DNA of 64,000 nucleotides from Acidobacteriaceae bacterium (GCA_025356095.1 JANXUR010000076.1:1-64000); one strand, 5' to 3'. Shown: positions 1 through 9,956, counted from the first letter of the stretch. A program made the numbers and translations. Notes: generated by a model from the sequence alone, not told the origin.

Positions 1-372
1 AATCGCCCCGAAGCCTGGAGCTCGGTGGGAACACCCGCGTACATGTCTCCCGAAGCAGCGCTCGCAGACAGCTCCGACTTCGACGAGCGCACCGACGTCT
101 TCGGCCTCGGGGCCATCCTCTATCAAATCGTCACCGGAACGACGCCACATGGAGGCGTGAGCCCTGAAGAGACGCTCGCCTCGGCCAAGCGCGGGAAGGT
201 TCGCGATCCGGAGACGATGCTCGGAGGCGTCGGTGTCTCGAAGCGCCTCATTCGAATCCTGACGAGAGCGCTCGCGCGCGACCGCGACGATCGCCACCAG
301 TCGGCTGCGGAGCTGAAGTCCGATGTCCAGCGGTTCCTCCGTGGCGGCTTGTACCTTCCGAGGCGAGGATTC
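1..372 (+). pseudogene. Ser/Thr protein kinase C-lobe fragment (cut by window edge)
   Basis: The frame is open from base 1, so the gene began to the left. The translation starts in the activation segment (GTPAYMSPE, the APE-type motif) and continues through the subdomain IX region (DERTDVFGLGAILYQIVTG) to the subdomain XI arginine region (DRDDRHQSAAELKSDVQRFL), which is a complete kinase C-lobe end. The catalytic loop and P-loop lie outside the window. At about base 372 kinase-like sequence stops and an unrelated oxidoreductase sequence continues in the same frame, so the normal C-terminal part is missing. Kinases of this style, with FLRGG after the kinase domain, remind me of myxobacterial ones. 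I infer a chimeric join rather than a working fusion. Confidence 0.6.
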
Positions 373-375
373 TCG

Positions 376-525
376 AAGGGCGAGACCATCGTCGTCCATG
401 CCGCCGCGGGCGGCATGGGGCTGTTACTGGGACAGTGGGCCAGGGCGCTGGGCGCCCGCGTGATCGGCACTGTTGGTGCCGACAACAAGGTCGATATCGC
501 CAGGGCGCACGGCTGCAGCGACGAG
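376..525 (+). pseudogene. Quinone oxidoreductase (MDR family) fragment joined in frame to the kinase piece
   Basis: The stretch GETIVVHAAAGGMGLLLGQW followed by ARALGARVIGTVG is the NAD(P)H-binding Rossmann core of zinc-independent quinone oxidoreductases (the HAAAGGxG motif). Only about 50 residues are present. The N-terminal catalytic domain and the rest of the nucleotide-binding domain are absent. It follows the kinase fragment in frame and ends at about base 525, after which the sequence matches a VCBS-repeat gene on the opposite strand. Three unrelated partial genes within 550 bases suggests a misassembled contig end; a real rearrangement cannot be excluded from sequence alone. Confidence 0.55.
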
Positions 526-545
526 GCGGAGACGCCGCCGAAGCA

Positions 546-1565
546 ACCGTTTGAGCCCGGAAACGAAGCTACCTGCTGGGCAGGTTTGAAGGTGCCGTCG
601 CCGTTGCCCTGCAGAAACCAGAACGCAATACCCGGTTGCTCGAAAACAATATCAAGCTTGCCGTCGTCGTTGAAGTCACCGACCAGCATATGCCCTGCCA
701 AGCTGCTGTACGGAAAGCTTGAGGTGTGCTAGAAAGTTCCATCTCCATTGCCCAAAAACTCAGCAACAGTATGTTTACCAGAAGTCATTAGATCGAGCTT
801 GCCGTCTTGATTGAAATCATCGGTTACGACGCCGCCCAGGCTCCCATACGCTGTGATGGTAGGACCAGCACTGAATTTTCCTTTCCCGTCCCCCAGCCAG
901 ACGGTCATGTGGGTGACCTCATTAGCGCCAATCGCCCCATTGTCCAGAGCCACGTCCAGGTTGCCATCGCCATTGAAGTCCCCATACACGAAGGGCGTGG
1001 TGGAAAGAAAATTTCGGCCTGCTGTGGAAACAGGGTGGAAGGTACCATCCCCCTTGCCTTGGTCGAAGCCCAGATAGGCTCCATATTCTCCCGCCAAATC
1101 GAGGACTCCGTCGTGGGTGAAGTCGGCAGCCGAAAGCGCCCAAGCGCCGATAGGGTAAATTATCAACGGGTTGACCAGGATCGTCGAAATGGGCGCATGC
1201 ACTTCCACCTGCGCCCAACTCGCACTTGAATTCCCGCCTCCCGGTGCGGGATTGGTGACTGAGATGTAGCCAGCCGCGTTACTCGCGATGTCTGTGGCGA
1301 GAATCTGGGCCTGCAACTCGTGGGCTGAAACGAAGGTCGTGGCTCGCGGCCGGTTGTTCCAGTTCACCACCGCGCCCGCGACAAAATTCGCTCCATACAC
1401 GTGCAGCGTGAAATCCGGCCCGCCCGGCGTCACGGCCATCGGCTCCGCAGGCCCCACAATCTGCGGAACAGGGTTCCCCGTTTGTGACGTGGTCGCGAAA
1501 AGGCTCAGTGGAATCGAGATGCACACCAGCACGACAAAACACGCCATCGCGCTCAACGATTTCAT
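546..1565 (-). pseudogene. Secreted FG-GAP/VCBS-repeat protein, interrupted by an amber stop and 3'-truncated
   Basis: ATG at 1565 opens a signal peptide (MKSLSAMACFVVLVCISIPL), then an IPT/TIG-like domain (PVPQIVGPAEPMAVTPGG) and FG-GAP/VCBS repeats with the calcium-binding pattern (GDFNGDGNLD, DDFNQDGKLD, GNGDGTF). A TAG stop at 729-731 ends the 278-residue product right after GDGTF. The same frame continues past the stop with HTSSFPYSSLAGHMLVGDF and then NDDGKLD, an intact further repeat, so the stop looks like a CAG-to-TAG change or a sequencing error. Repeat similarity ends near base 546 at the chimeric join, so the natural C-terminus is missing. Such proteins are usually extracellular beta-propellers. 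Confidence 0.75.
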
Positions 1566-1902
1566 AGACACAGATACCTGCTCATCCACAATGCCACCCC
1601 CACAAAATCTGAGACACATTCTCTCGTTCTTGCAAATGTACACCTGACGGGGATCCGTCGGCGCTTGCAACGCGCTTCGCGTTCAGAACCAGAGATCGTC
1701 GGCGCAAGTATGCTTCGCCGTGGAAGAATAAAATAGCTCTCCGTATTGGAGCTCAAACCAGCCCCAAAGCGAGGCCTAGGCCTTCTTCTGACAGCCGCGA
1801 AAGGGAAGCTTAATGAACTCGGAGAGAGCAAGAATCGGCTTGTGAACCTCCTGCCGGAAGGCAAGCTGAGTCTAGCAACAATTTCGGACGGGAAATCAAG
1901 TT
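1566..1902. other. Intergenic stretch between VCBS gene and tRNA-Glu
   Basis: I see no gene here. It should hold the promoter of the minus-strand VCBS gene. Two short stretches, near 1652-1680 and 1697-1722, share GTCGGCGC and GCTTCGC words and look like an imperfect local duplication. Confidence 0.4.
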
Positions 1903-1980
1903 TGGCGTCCCCGACGGGATTCGAACCCGTGTTATCGCCGTGAAAGGGCGGTGTCCTAGGCCGGGCTAGACGACGGGGAC
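1903..1980 (-). tRNA. tRNA-Glu (anticodon TTC)
   Basis: On the minus strand a 75-nt cloverleaf starts at 1980 with acceptor arm GTCCCCG pairing with CGGGGAC (1907-1913), discriminator G at 1906 and an encoded CCA at 1903-1905. The anticodon loop CTTTCAC gives anticodon TTC (1942-1944), and the T arm contains GGTTCGAATCC. The body matches the usual bacterial tRNA-Glu closely. The top anticodon-stem pair is C-A instead of C-G (CCGCC against GGCGA), a small deviation. It decodes GAA and GAG and also supplies glutamyl-tRNA for haem synthesis. Confidence 0.96.
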
Positions 1981-2135
1981 GCGAGTAGAAGGAATTGCGC
2001 GACTTGTACGAGCCCACTGCTCACCATGGCAAGCGACTCTGACGCAACTCTTTTAGTTTACCAGCCGCGTTTTCGTGGTGTCAAAAGTTGGCTGTGGGTG
2101 CTTGCGCCAATTCCTGCGGCGCTAAAATAGAAGTC

Positions 2136-2726
2136 ATGCCTGATCCGCTCTATTACAGCTTGTGGTTTCCGACGTTTGCGCCCATCGAGATGCTGCCCAA
2201 AGCGCTCTCCGCGATGCGCCAGTTCCCTTTTTCCAAGACGACGGGCGTGGATTACCTCTCACTGCATCCGATTTCGTGGACGGAGGCGACCGCGCTAGAG
2301 CGCCGCTATCCCGCGGGTACGCTGCCTGAGGAAGCCCTTCGCGACGCGGAGGAATCCTTGTTTGACGATTACGCTTACGTCTTTCGCCTCCATTGGGATT
2401 TGTGGCAACCCGTGCCCGAATCACCGGAGTGGCTGCGCACTCCACGCGCGGTTTCGCTGATTGTAAACGCTCCGCACTTTGATGACGGCAGTTGCGAACA
2501 GAACGGGCATCTGCAATTCGATCTCGGGCTCGACACGCCGTTTCTGCATGAGGATGTTGAGATCACGGACGAGGTCTCCAGCTACGTTCGCGCCAACATA
2601 CAGCAACTGGTGGCCTTCACCAGCAGTTTAGAGAAAGCTACCGGCGCGAACATGCGGCTCTTGTGGTCAGAGAGCGAAGAGAATCTGGCACAGAAGCTGC
2701 TAACGCGCTTGCAGAAGACGCAGTAG
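2136..2726 (+). CDS. Conserved hypothetical cytosolic protein (196 aa)
   Basis: I chose ATG 2136 (MPDPLYYSLWFPTF) because the 16 codons upstream are low-quality and overlap the expected leader region. The protein is acidic, has no signal peptide or membrane segment, and is rich in aromatic residues near the N-terminus (YYSLWFP). A FRLHWDLWQP stretch and a C-terminal helical region ending in a lysine/glutamine-rich tail are visible. I do not recognise a family. It stands alone on the plus strand, convergent with the GH130-like gene only 25 bases downstream. No function is proposed. Confidence 0.75.
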   Translation: MPDPLYYSLWFPTFAPIEMLPKALSAMRQFPFSKTTGVDYLSLHPISWTEATALERRYPAGTLPEEALRDAEESLFDDYAYVFRLHWDLWQPVPESPEWLRTPRAVSLIVNAPHFDDGSCEQNGHLQFDLGLDTPFLHEDVEITDEVSSYVRANIQQLVAFTSSLEKATGANMRLLWSESEENLAQKLLTRLQKTQ

Positions 2727-2751
2727 GCGCTCTCGCCTTGCGAAGCGCGCG

Positions 2752-3771
2752 TTACGGCCTGCCCGCCTCCGCCACACCCACATACTTATCCGCAGCGCCG
2801 TAGTAAAAGAGCCTCTTGCCGTGAAACTCCACCATACCTTCCACAAAAATAACATTCGGCACCTGCCCCACCTTCTCCCACTCTAACGTTGGCTCCAGCA
2901 ACGGAGCGCTGCTGCGATAAGTCAGCTTGCGCGGATCTTTACGGTCAAACACGGCAGCGGCTGTGCGATAAATCAACTTGGCGTCCGCTGCGTTGTAAAT
3001 CAACTGAATGCCCTGACTGGTTACGACCGGCGACGGCCCCGGCTCGGCCACCCGTCCATCCATCTCGCCAAACCGTGTTGGAATCACCGGAGTGGCCGTT
3101 TCTTCCGTCCAGTGCAGCAAATCCGGTGACGAAGCTAACCCCGTCTGATCGGTCTTGTCCGCAGATGTTCCGAGGAAGTACATCCAATACTTACCGTGAA
3201 TCTTCTTCGGCAGAATTGCACCTGACTTCGTCCACATCACGTTCCAGTTACCCCTATAAGCTGGCAGAATCACGCCCTGCCGTTGCCAGTGAATCAGGTC
3301 GCGCGAGGTAGCAAGGCAGAGTTGCGCATCCCTCTTGTTGTAGCCCGTATAAGTTAGATAGTAAGTGCGGCCAAACTTTACCAGCCGTGGATCTTCCACG
3401 CCGCCATCCTTTTCGTACTCCGCTTCGGGCGAAAGCACTGGTTCGGCCAGGCGTGTAAAGTGCAGGCCATCACTACTTTCGGCGTAGCCGAGACGCGAAG
3501 TACCCACCGCGTCTTGCGCGCGATACAGCATCACCACTTTGCCGTGGTAAACCGTAACGGCTGGATTGAAAGTTCCCGCCGACTCCCATCCCGAGCCCTG
3601 TGGCGACACAATCGGCGTCTGCGACAGGCGATGCATGGTTGTGATTAGCGGTTGCGCCACCGCGCTCGCACTTAGCCAGAAAAGCAAAAGCGGCAGGGGT
3701 GGCAACCCGCACCACTTCCTGCCGCGATTCTTACCGAAACTACTGACTGCACCCGAAGCAACAACGCTCAT
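2752..3771 (-). CDS. Secreted GH130-like glycoside phosphorylase/hydrolase
   Basis: This is a 339-residue protein with an N-terminal hydrophobic segment (LPLLLFWLSASAVAQ) ending in an AxA-like cleavage site, so it is probably exported. The body shows features of the five-bladed beta-propeller family GH130 (mannoside phosphorylases and related hydrolases): FNPAVTVYHGKVVMLYRAQD, then GTSRLGYAESSDGLHFTR, and YEKDGGVEDPRLVKF with the EDPR motif expected near the active site. An AGAGGAA Shine-Dalgarno lies 8 bases before the ATG. It starts 58 bases after ppdK on the same strand and could be read through from it. An exported location would favour hydrolysis over phosphorolysis; substrate is unknown. 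Confidence 0.8.
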   Translation of the reverse strand: MSVVASGAVSSFGKNRGRKWCGLPPLPLLLFWLSASAVAQPLITTMHRLSQTPIVSPQGSGWESAGTFNPAVTVYHGKVVMLYRAQDAVGTSRLGYAESSDGLHFTRLAEPVLSPEAEYEKDGGVEDPRLVKFGRTYYLTYTGYNKRDAQLCLATSRDLIHWQRQGVILPAYRGNWNVMWTKSGAILPKKIHGKYWMYFLGTSADKTDQTGLASSPDLLHWTEETATPVIPTRFGEMDGRVAEPGPSPVVTSQGIQLIYNAADAKLIYRTAAAVFDRKDPRKLTYRSSAPLLEPTLEWEKVGQVPNVIFVEGMVEFHGKRLFYYGAADKYVGVAEAGRP

Positions 3772-3829
3772 GCGGAATTCCTCTCGCCGCGCTACAACAC
3801 AATCAGCGCGGTCGAAGTCCCCCTTGAGT

Positions 3830-6556
3830 TTACGCTGTCCGGCCGCCTTCCAGCTTCAACTTTTCGCTTGCCGCAGCTTGCGCCGCAGCCAGTCGCGCCG
3901 TCAATACGCGGAAAGGTGAGCACGACACGTAGTCGAGGCCCGTCTGGTGGCAGAACTCCACCGATGACGGCTCTCCGCCATGTTCGCCGCAGATGCCCAC
4001 ATGTAAATCAGCACGAGTGGCCCGGCCACGTTCGGTGGCCATGCGCACCAACTGTCCCACGCCTTCGCGATCCAGAACCTCAAACGGATCCTGCTTCAGG
4101 ATTCCGCCCGAAATGTAAGACGGAAGAATTTTATTGACGTCGTCGCGTGAAAAGCCGAAGGTCGTCTGCGTCAAGTCGTTCGTTCCAAAGGAGAAGAATT
4201 CCGCTTCTTCGGCTATCTCGCCGGCCATCAAAGCCGCGCGTGGCAGTTCGATCATCGTCCCGACCAAATAGTCCACCCGTGCGCCCTTTTTCGTGAACAC
4301 TTCTTCCGCAACCCGCCGCACAATCGCCGCTTGGTTGGCGAACTCCTTGAGCGATGCGGTTAGCGGGATCATGATCTCCGGCTTCACCTTGATGCCCTCC
4401 TTCGATGCCTGCACCGCGGCCTCTATGATGGCGCGCGCCTGCATCTCGGTAATCTCCGGATAGGTGATGCCCAACCGGCAGCCCCGATGGCCGAGCATAG
4501 GATTCAGTTCGTGCAGTTGTTCCACCTTCGCCAGCACAATGTGTAAATCCTTTAGCTTGGGGGAACGCGGTTTGGTGGCCTCCAGCACTGCAATTTCCAC
4601 CATCAGCTCTTCCCGACGGGGCAGAAATTCATGCAGTGGCGGATCGAGGGTGCGGATCGTTACCGGATAGCCATCCATGGCGCGAAAGATGCCAAGGAAG
4701 TCTGAGCGCTGCATGGGCAACAGTTTTTTCAGCGCCAGGCGGCGCTCCTTTTCATTGTCGGCCATGATCATGGCGCGCATGTGCGCGATGCGGTCTTCAG
4801 CAAAAAACATATGTTCGGTGCGGCACAAGCCGATACCTTCCGCGCCAAACATGCGGGCTTGCAACGCGTCGCGAGGAATATCAGCATTCGCTCGCACCCG
4901 CAATCTGCGATGCGGGTCGGCCCACTGCATCAGCTTCTTTAGCTCCGGATTATCCGGCGACGCCGCCACCAATCCCAGCTTGCCCTTCAACACCCGGCCC
5001 GTCGAACCATCCAGTGAAATCCAGTCGCCTTCGTGAAAGGTATAGCCCTTCACCTTCAGAGTTTTGGTCTTCTCATCCACGCGCAGGTCGCCGGCACCAG
5101 CCACGCAACACTTACCCATGCCGCGAGTTACTACTGCCGCGTGGCTCGTCATGCCGCCTCGCGAAGTTAGAATGCCCGCTGCCGTCACCATACCTTCGAT
5201 ATCTTCAGGAGTGGTTTCTGCGCGTACTAGAATTACAGGGTTTTTGGCCCTGCCGCCCGCCTTCTCTACCGCAGCTTCAGCCGTGAAAACGATTTGGCCC
5301 ACGGCCGCACCCGGCGATGCTGGCAAGCCAGTCGTCAGTACTTCCGCTTCGCCTGAAGTCTCATCCAGTTGAGGCACTAAGAAGTCATATAGTTGATTCG
5401 GCTCAATTCGGAAAATCGCTTCATCTTTGGAGATGAGCTTCTCATCTACCATTTGCAGAGCGACGCGCACAGCGGCGCGGCCTGTCCGCTTGCCGTTGCG
5501 TGTTTGCAGCATGAATAGCTGGCCTTCTTGAATGGTGAACTCGAAATCCTGCATATCGCGATAGTGCGTCTCTAACCGCGTGGTAATCTCGCGTAGCTTG
5601 GCATAGACCTCAGGCATCACTTCTTGCAACCGCAAGATCGGCACCGGAGTGCGCACGCCCGCAACTACGTCTTCGCCCTGTGCGTTTAGCAGGAACTCAC
5701 CATAGAACTCTTTGTTGCCGGTCGCCGGGTTGCGCGTAAAACCCACGCCGGTGCCACTGGTTTCGCCCAAGTTCCCAAACACCATGGCTTGAATGTTGAC
5801 TGCGGTGCCGAGATCGTCCGGAATGTTATTGAGCCTGCGATAGGACTTAGCCCGATCATTTTGCCAAGAGTGAAACACTGCATTGGCTGCCATCGCGAGT
5901 TGCTCTACTGGGTCTTGCGGAAAGTCGCGCTTAGCATGCTTCTTCACCACCACCTTGTACTCTTCTACTACTTCTTTCAGGTCAGCAGCAGTAAGATCAG
6001 TATCAAGCTTAGCCTTGCGCTTCTTCTTCTCAGCATCGAACACCGCGTCAAAAGAGTGTTTCGGGACTTCCATCACTACTGCGCCAAACATCTGTATCAG
6101 GCGACGATAGGAGTCATACGCGAAGCGCTCGCTTCGGGTCTTCTTGGCAAGAGCCCGTACACTCTGGTCGCCAAGGCCAAGGTTTAGAATCGTATCCATC
6201 ATGCCCGGCATGGAAAACTTTGCCCCCGAGCGCACACTCACGAGCAGCGGATTTTCACCCTTGCCCAGCATCTGGCCCGTGAGCTTTTCCAGATGCGCCA
6301 GCGCCTCGAAGGTTTGTTCGCGAATTGCAGGGGAGGCCTTGCCGGTGCGCATCCATTCGCGGCAAGCTTCGGTCTGAATGGTAAAGCCCGGCGGCACCGG
6401 CAGACCGGCATTCGTCATTTCGGCCAACCCAGCGCCTTTGCCGCCGAGAATATCCTTCATCTTGCCGTTGCCTTCAGCGTGACCACCGCCGAAGAAATAA
6501 ACATACTTGGTTGGGGTTGGGGCTTCAGAAGGGACTATCGGAGTATAAGTGCTCAT
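3830..6556 (-). CDS. ppdK: Pyruvate, phosphate dikinase
   Basis: PPDK interconverts pyruvate, ATP and phosphate with PEP, AMP and pyrophosphate. The 908-residue length is normal. The N-terminal nucleotide-binding domain carries GGKGAGLAEM and the MFGNLGETSGTGVGFTRNP segment. The swivelling phosphohistidine domain has GGMTSHAAVVTRGMGK with the catalytic His. The C-terminal PEP/pyruvate barrel has GICGEHGGEPSSVEF with the catalytic Cys. All key motifs are intact. It lies 115 bases downstream of glyS and 58 bases upstream of the GH130-like gene, all on the minus strand. In a heterotroph it would serve gluconeogenesis or pyrophosphate-linked glycolysis. Confidence 0.97.
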   Translation of the reverse strand: MSTYTPIVPSEAPTPTKYVYFFGGGHAEGNGKMKDILGGKGAGLAEMTNAGLPVPPGFTIQTEACREWMRTGKASPAIREQTFEALAHLEKLTGQMLGKGENPLLVSVRSGAKFSMPGMMDTILNLGLGDQSVRALAKKTRSERFAYDSYRRLIQMFGAVVMEVPKHSFDAVFDAEKKKRKAKLDTDLTAADLKEVVEEYKVVVKKHAKRDFPQDPVEQLAMAANAVFHSWQNDRAKSYRRLNNIPDDLGTAVNIQAMVFGNLGETSGTGVGFTRNPATGNKEFYGEFLLNAQGEDVVAGVRTPVPILRLQEVMPEVYAKLREITTRLETHYRDMQDFEFTIQEGQLFMLQTRNGKRTGRAAVRVALQMVDEKLISKDEAIFRIEPNQLYDFLVPQLDETSGEAEVLTTGLPASPGAAVGQIVFTAEAAVEKAGGRAKNPVILVRAETTPEDIEGMVTAAGILTSRGGMTSHAAVVTRGMGKCCVAGAGDLRVDEKTKTLKVKGYTFHEGDWISLDGSTGRVLKGKLGLVAASPDNPELKKLMQWADPHRRLRVRANADIPRDALQARMFGAEGIGLCRTEHMFFAEDRIAHMRAMIMADNEKERRLALKKLLPMQRSDFLGIFRAMDGYPVTIRTLDPPLHEFLPRREELMVEIAVLEATKPRSPKLKDLHIVLAKVEQLHELNPMLGHRGCRLGITYPEITEMQARAIIEAAVQASKEGIKVKPEIMIPLTASLKEFANQAAIVRRVAEEVFTKKGARVDYLVGTMIELPRAALMAGEIAEEAEFFSFGTNDLTQTTFGFSRDDVNKILPSYISGGILKQDPFEVLDREGVGQLVRMATERGRATRADLHVGICGEHGGEPSSVEFCHQTGLDYVSCSPFRVLTARLAAAQAAASEKLKLEGGRTA

Positions 6557-6671
6557 GAGGTGCGTTCCTCTCTCTTACTTAAGCATCGCCGCCCCTTACA
6601 TGGCGCGGTCGCCGCTGCGTGTGATACTGCCCGCTGCGGCCTCGATGATACGCCCGAGGAAACCGCTGCGG

Positions 6672-8816
6672 CTAGAGTTTTTTTTCAGAACTAGAACCTT
6701 CTACCACCACTTCAGAGAAGTCTGCAATGGTTGAGAAGTCGTGCAAAATTCTCTGTAACAAAGCCAGACGGTTGGCCCGGACGACTCTGTCGTCCGCCAT
6801 GACCATCACTTGGTTGAAAAAATTATCAAGCGCCGGGCGCAAACGTGAAATCTCGCGTAAGGCGCGGGTATAGTCGCCTGCCTTGCGGTACTCTTCGGAA
6901 GCTTTGGACGCATTGGATGTCTCGGTTGATAGCGCCTGCTCGGATTCTTCTTTCAGCAAGCCGTCATTTACTCTTTCGGCAATGGTTGCTTTGCTCTCCG
7001 TCGCTTGCCGCAGAATATTCTTGATGCGCTTGAACGATGCTGCAATCGCAGTAAAGTCAGAGGAGGAGCGAACCGCGCTAACCGCTTCGGCGCGAGCGAC
7101 GGCATCGGAAACTTCGTTCGCACCAGCAGCTAACACGGCTTTGACGACATCGTAGGCGTGGCCTTTAGCGTCGCGAAGGTAGAACTCCAGGCGCTCGCGG
7201 AAGAAGTCGCGCGCCTTGTCCCGGCCGTCATTGAATGTGACGAACTTACTCGCTGCTGGCGATCCCGCATACTGATTCATCGCAATCAGCATGAGCGCGT
7301 CTAAAGGCACTGGGAGAGACTTCTCCGCAATGATGCGGACGATACCATTCGCCTGCCGGCGCAACGCAAACGGGTCTTTCGAACCACTTGGCATCAGCCC
7401 TAGGCGGAACATGCCCGCGATGCTATCCGCTTTGTCCGCGATGGCCAGCACGGCGCCTTCCAGCGTTTGCGGCACGGCGTCGTCAGCACCAACAGGGCGG
7501 TACTGGTCGGAAATCGCGCGACTAACGGCCTCACCCTCGCCTTGCGCTTCGGCATACAGCCCGCCGATGACTCCTTGTAGCTCGGTGAATTCTTTCACTA
7601 ATTCGCAAGTAAGATCGGTCTTGGCCAGCCGCGCGGCGTTCTTCACTGCGTCCCAAGAAACTGCGGGGTTCGCCGGGCGGCTGTAAATCCACTCCGCCAA
7701 AGCTACTACCCGCTCAGTCTTGTCGTAGTAACTGCCCAAATCTTTCTGGAAGGTAACGTTCTTCAGGCTCTCCACGCGGTCGCGCAGAGGCGTCTTCTGG
7801 TCAAAGTTATAGAAGAAGCGGGCATCGCTTAGCCGCGAGCGCAGCACGCGCTCGTGCCCGTGGACGATGAGTCCCTGCGGATCGCCATCGCGGTTCAGCA
7901 CCGCAAGAAAGTGCGGCAGTAGCTTGCCACTTGCATCTTCCAGCACAAAGTACCGCTGATGCTCGCGCATCGCCGTGACGAGCACTTCTTCCGGCAAAGA
8001 AAGATACTCGGGCTCGAAGCTACCCAAGATCACCGATGGGAACTCGCACAAGTTCACCACGATGTCGAGCAAAGCTGCATCCTCGCGCCAGCGGGCACCC
8101 GGAATCGTACGGGTAACTGCGTCAAGATCTTTGCGGATCTTGGCCACACGCTCAGGCCGGCTCAAGACGCCACCGCTGCGCAACGACTGCACGTAACCAC
8201 TCACGCCCGTCAGTTGCACATGGGCTAACTCTAACAGCTCTTTTTGACGGTGCGCCCGCGAGTTGCTTCCCGCCTTAATCCCCGCAAATTCCAGCGGAAT
8301 CACCTGCTCATCCAGCATCGCCACCAGCCACCGTACGGGGCGCACAAAGCGTTCACTTGGCTTGCGCCAATACATAGTCTTCGGCCAATAAATCGCGTTC
8401 AACTCTTTTGGCAGAAGTTCAGCCAACACAGTCGCGGCATCACGGCCACAGGTAGTTACGTTCGCTGCTAGGTATTCGCCCTTGGCATTGGTCACGCGCT
8501 CCATCTGCGCGAGTTCGACTCCTACCTTTTTCGCGAAGGCATGGGCAGCGGGCGTCGGCTCGCCATCCTTAAAGGCAACCTTCACCGACGGACCTAACAC
8601 CTGCTCGGTCAAATCGGGCTGACATGCAGCGACACCAGCAAAATAAACTGCCAAACGGCGAGGCGTATCAAACAAAATCGGGGATCCCCCATCAGGAGAG
8701 GACAGCCGTTCGCGCTTCAGTAGATCGCCAACGCGCTTTTTCAGTTCTTCCGCCGCGCCTTCGATCATGCGCGCCGGAACCTCTTCTAACCCAAGCTCTA
8801 GTAGAAAATCCGCCAT
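6672..8816 (-). CDS. glyS: Glycyl-tRNA synthetase beta subunit
   Basis: This is the beta chain of the heterotetrameric (alpha2beta2) bacterial glycyl-tRNA synthetase, 714 residues, near the usual ~690. The start MADFLLELGLEEVPARMI is the diagnostic N-terminus. The central LPEEVLVTAMREHQRYF block and SGSKDPFALRRQANGIVRII are typical of the family, and the C-terminal ~110 residues form the DALR-type tRNA-binding region (RPALDNFFNQVMVMADD). It recognises tRNA-Gly while glyQ carries the catalytic core. glyQ lies directly upstream with a 134-base gap, so the two are probably co-transcribed. Confidence 0.97.
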   Translation of the reverse strand: MADFLLELGLEEVPARMIEGAAEELKKRVGDLLKRERLSSPDGGSPILFDTPRRLAVYFAGVAACQPDLTEQVLGPSVKVAFKDGEPTPAAHAFAKKVGVELAQMERVTNAKGEYLAANVTTCGRDAATVLAELLPKELNAIYWPKTMYWRKPSERFVRPVRWLVAMLDEQVIPLEFAGIKAGSNSRAHRQKELLELAHVQLTGVSGYVQSLRSGGVLSRPERVAKIRKDLDAVTRTIPGARWREDAALLDIVVNLCEFPSVILGSFEPEYLSLPEEVLVTAMREHQRYFVLEDASGKLLPHFLAVLNRDGDPQGLIVHGHERVLRSRLSDARFFYNFDQKTPLRDRVESLKNVTFQKDLGSYYDKTERVVALAEWIYSRPANPAVSWDAVKNAARLAKTDLTCELVKEFTELQGVIGGLYAEAQGEGEAVSRAISDQYRPVGADDAVPQTLEGAVLAIADKADSIAGMFRLGLMPSGSKDPFALRRQANGIVRIIAEKSLPVPLDALMLIAMNQYAGSPAASKFVTFNDGRDKARDFFRERLEFYLRDAKGHAYDVVKAVLAAGANEVSDAVARAEAVSAVRSSSDFTAIAASFKRIKNILRQATESKATIAERVNDGLLKEESEQALSTETSNASKASEEYRKAGDYTRALREISRLRPALDNFFNQVMVMADDRVVRANRLALLQRILHDFSTIADFSEVVVEGSSSEKKL

Positions 8817-8950
8817 GAATTATTCCTCTATCTTTTCAAGTTGAGAGCGCCAGCGCTGTGAGTGCCATCACAGGGGTACCAGCGGGAGAGCATATATAGG
8901 AAATTACTGCTGACACTGGCATTCCCAGTCCGCCAGCGAATCGCTGAACG

Positions 8951-9916
8951 CTACTTCTGCTGATCCACCCAGGCGTTCGCCACGCCCACAGCAAGGGTCC
9001 GCACCCGCGCGATCACGCCCACGCGCTCCGTTACCGAAATCGCGCCGCGCGCGTCCAGCACGTTGAACAGATGCGAGCACTTGAGGCAAAGCTCATAGGC
9101 CGGCAGCAGCGGATAGCGCCCCACGGCATGGGTTCGCGCAGCCGAAGTGCCGTCGGCAATCGCAGCATCTTCCGCCGAAGCAACCTTCTTATAGCCTGCG
9201 ATCAGCGCCGCACACTCTGCTTCGTTCAGGTTGAAGTGCTCCCACAACTTGGCCACATCGGCCATTTCAAAGTTGTAGACGGAGAACTGCTCCTCATCCG
9301 CCAGCCGAACGTCTTTATAGGTAAACGCTTGGCCAGTCTCAGGGTCGCGCGACCACACGATGTCATAGATCGAATCCACGTCCTGCAAAAACGCGCCGAT
9401 GCGCTCGAGCCCATACGTCAGCTCCGCCGCCATGGGGTCGAGATCCACGCCACCGCACTGCTGGAAGTAGGTAAACTGCGTGATTTCCAGACCATCGAGC
9501 ATCACCTGCCAGCCTAAACCCCACGCACCCAGCGTTGGCGACTCCCAGTTGTCTTCCTCGAACTTGATGTCGTGCTGGCTGATGTCAATGCCAATCGCCG
9601 CGAGCGATTCCAGATACAGCTCCTGCACGTTTTCCGGCGGCGGCTTCAGAATCACCTGCATCTGCGTGTGCTTGTAAAGCCGGTTGGGATTCTCGCCGTA
9701 GCGGCCGTCAGCCGGGCGTCGCGAGGGCTGCACATACGCCACCTTGTAAGGTTTGGGGCCAAGCACGCGCAGAAAAGTCTCCGGAGCCATGGTTCCCGCG
9801 CCGACTTCAAGGTCCATCGGCTGTTGCAGAACGCATCCGCGCGCCGCCCAAAAGGCCGAAAGACGCAGAATGAGTTCTTGAAAGGTAGGTGGTGCAGTAG
9901 AAGCTGAGCTTTCCAT
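8951..9916 (-). CDS. glyQ: Glycyl-tRNA synthetase alpha subunit
   Basis: This is the catalytic class II subunit that activates glycine and charges tRNA-Gly together with GlyS. Start ATG 9916 ([15 protein letters not shown]) is chosen because AAAGGTGA lies 8 bases upstream; the longer frame to 9955 has no ribosome site. The 321-residue product has family hallmarks: [39 protein letters not shown] and [20 protein letters not shown]. It follows recO by 40 bases, so recO-glyQ-glyS, and perhaps ppdK, form one minus-strand transcription unit. Confidence 0.97.
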   Translation of the reverse strand: MESSASTAPPTFQELILRLSAFWAARGCVLQQPMDLEVGAGTMAPETFLRVLGPKPYKVAYVQPSRRPADGRYGENPNRLYKHTQMQVILKPPPENVQELYLESLAAIGIDISQHDIKFEEDNWESPTLGAWGLGWQVMLDGLEITQFTYFQQCGGVDLDPMAAELTYGLERIGAFLQDVDSIYDIVWSRDPETGQAFTYKDVRLADEEQFSVYNFEMADVAKLWEHFNLNEAECAALIAGYKKVASAEDAAIADGTSAARTHAVGRYPLLPAYELCLKCSHLFNVLDARGAISVTERVGVIARVRTLAVGVANAWVDQQK

Positions 9917-9956
9917 TAAAGATTCACCTTTAAAAATTACCGCGCCAGATTGCAAA

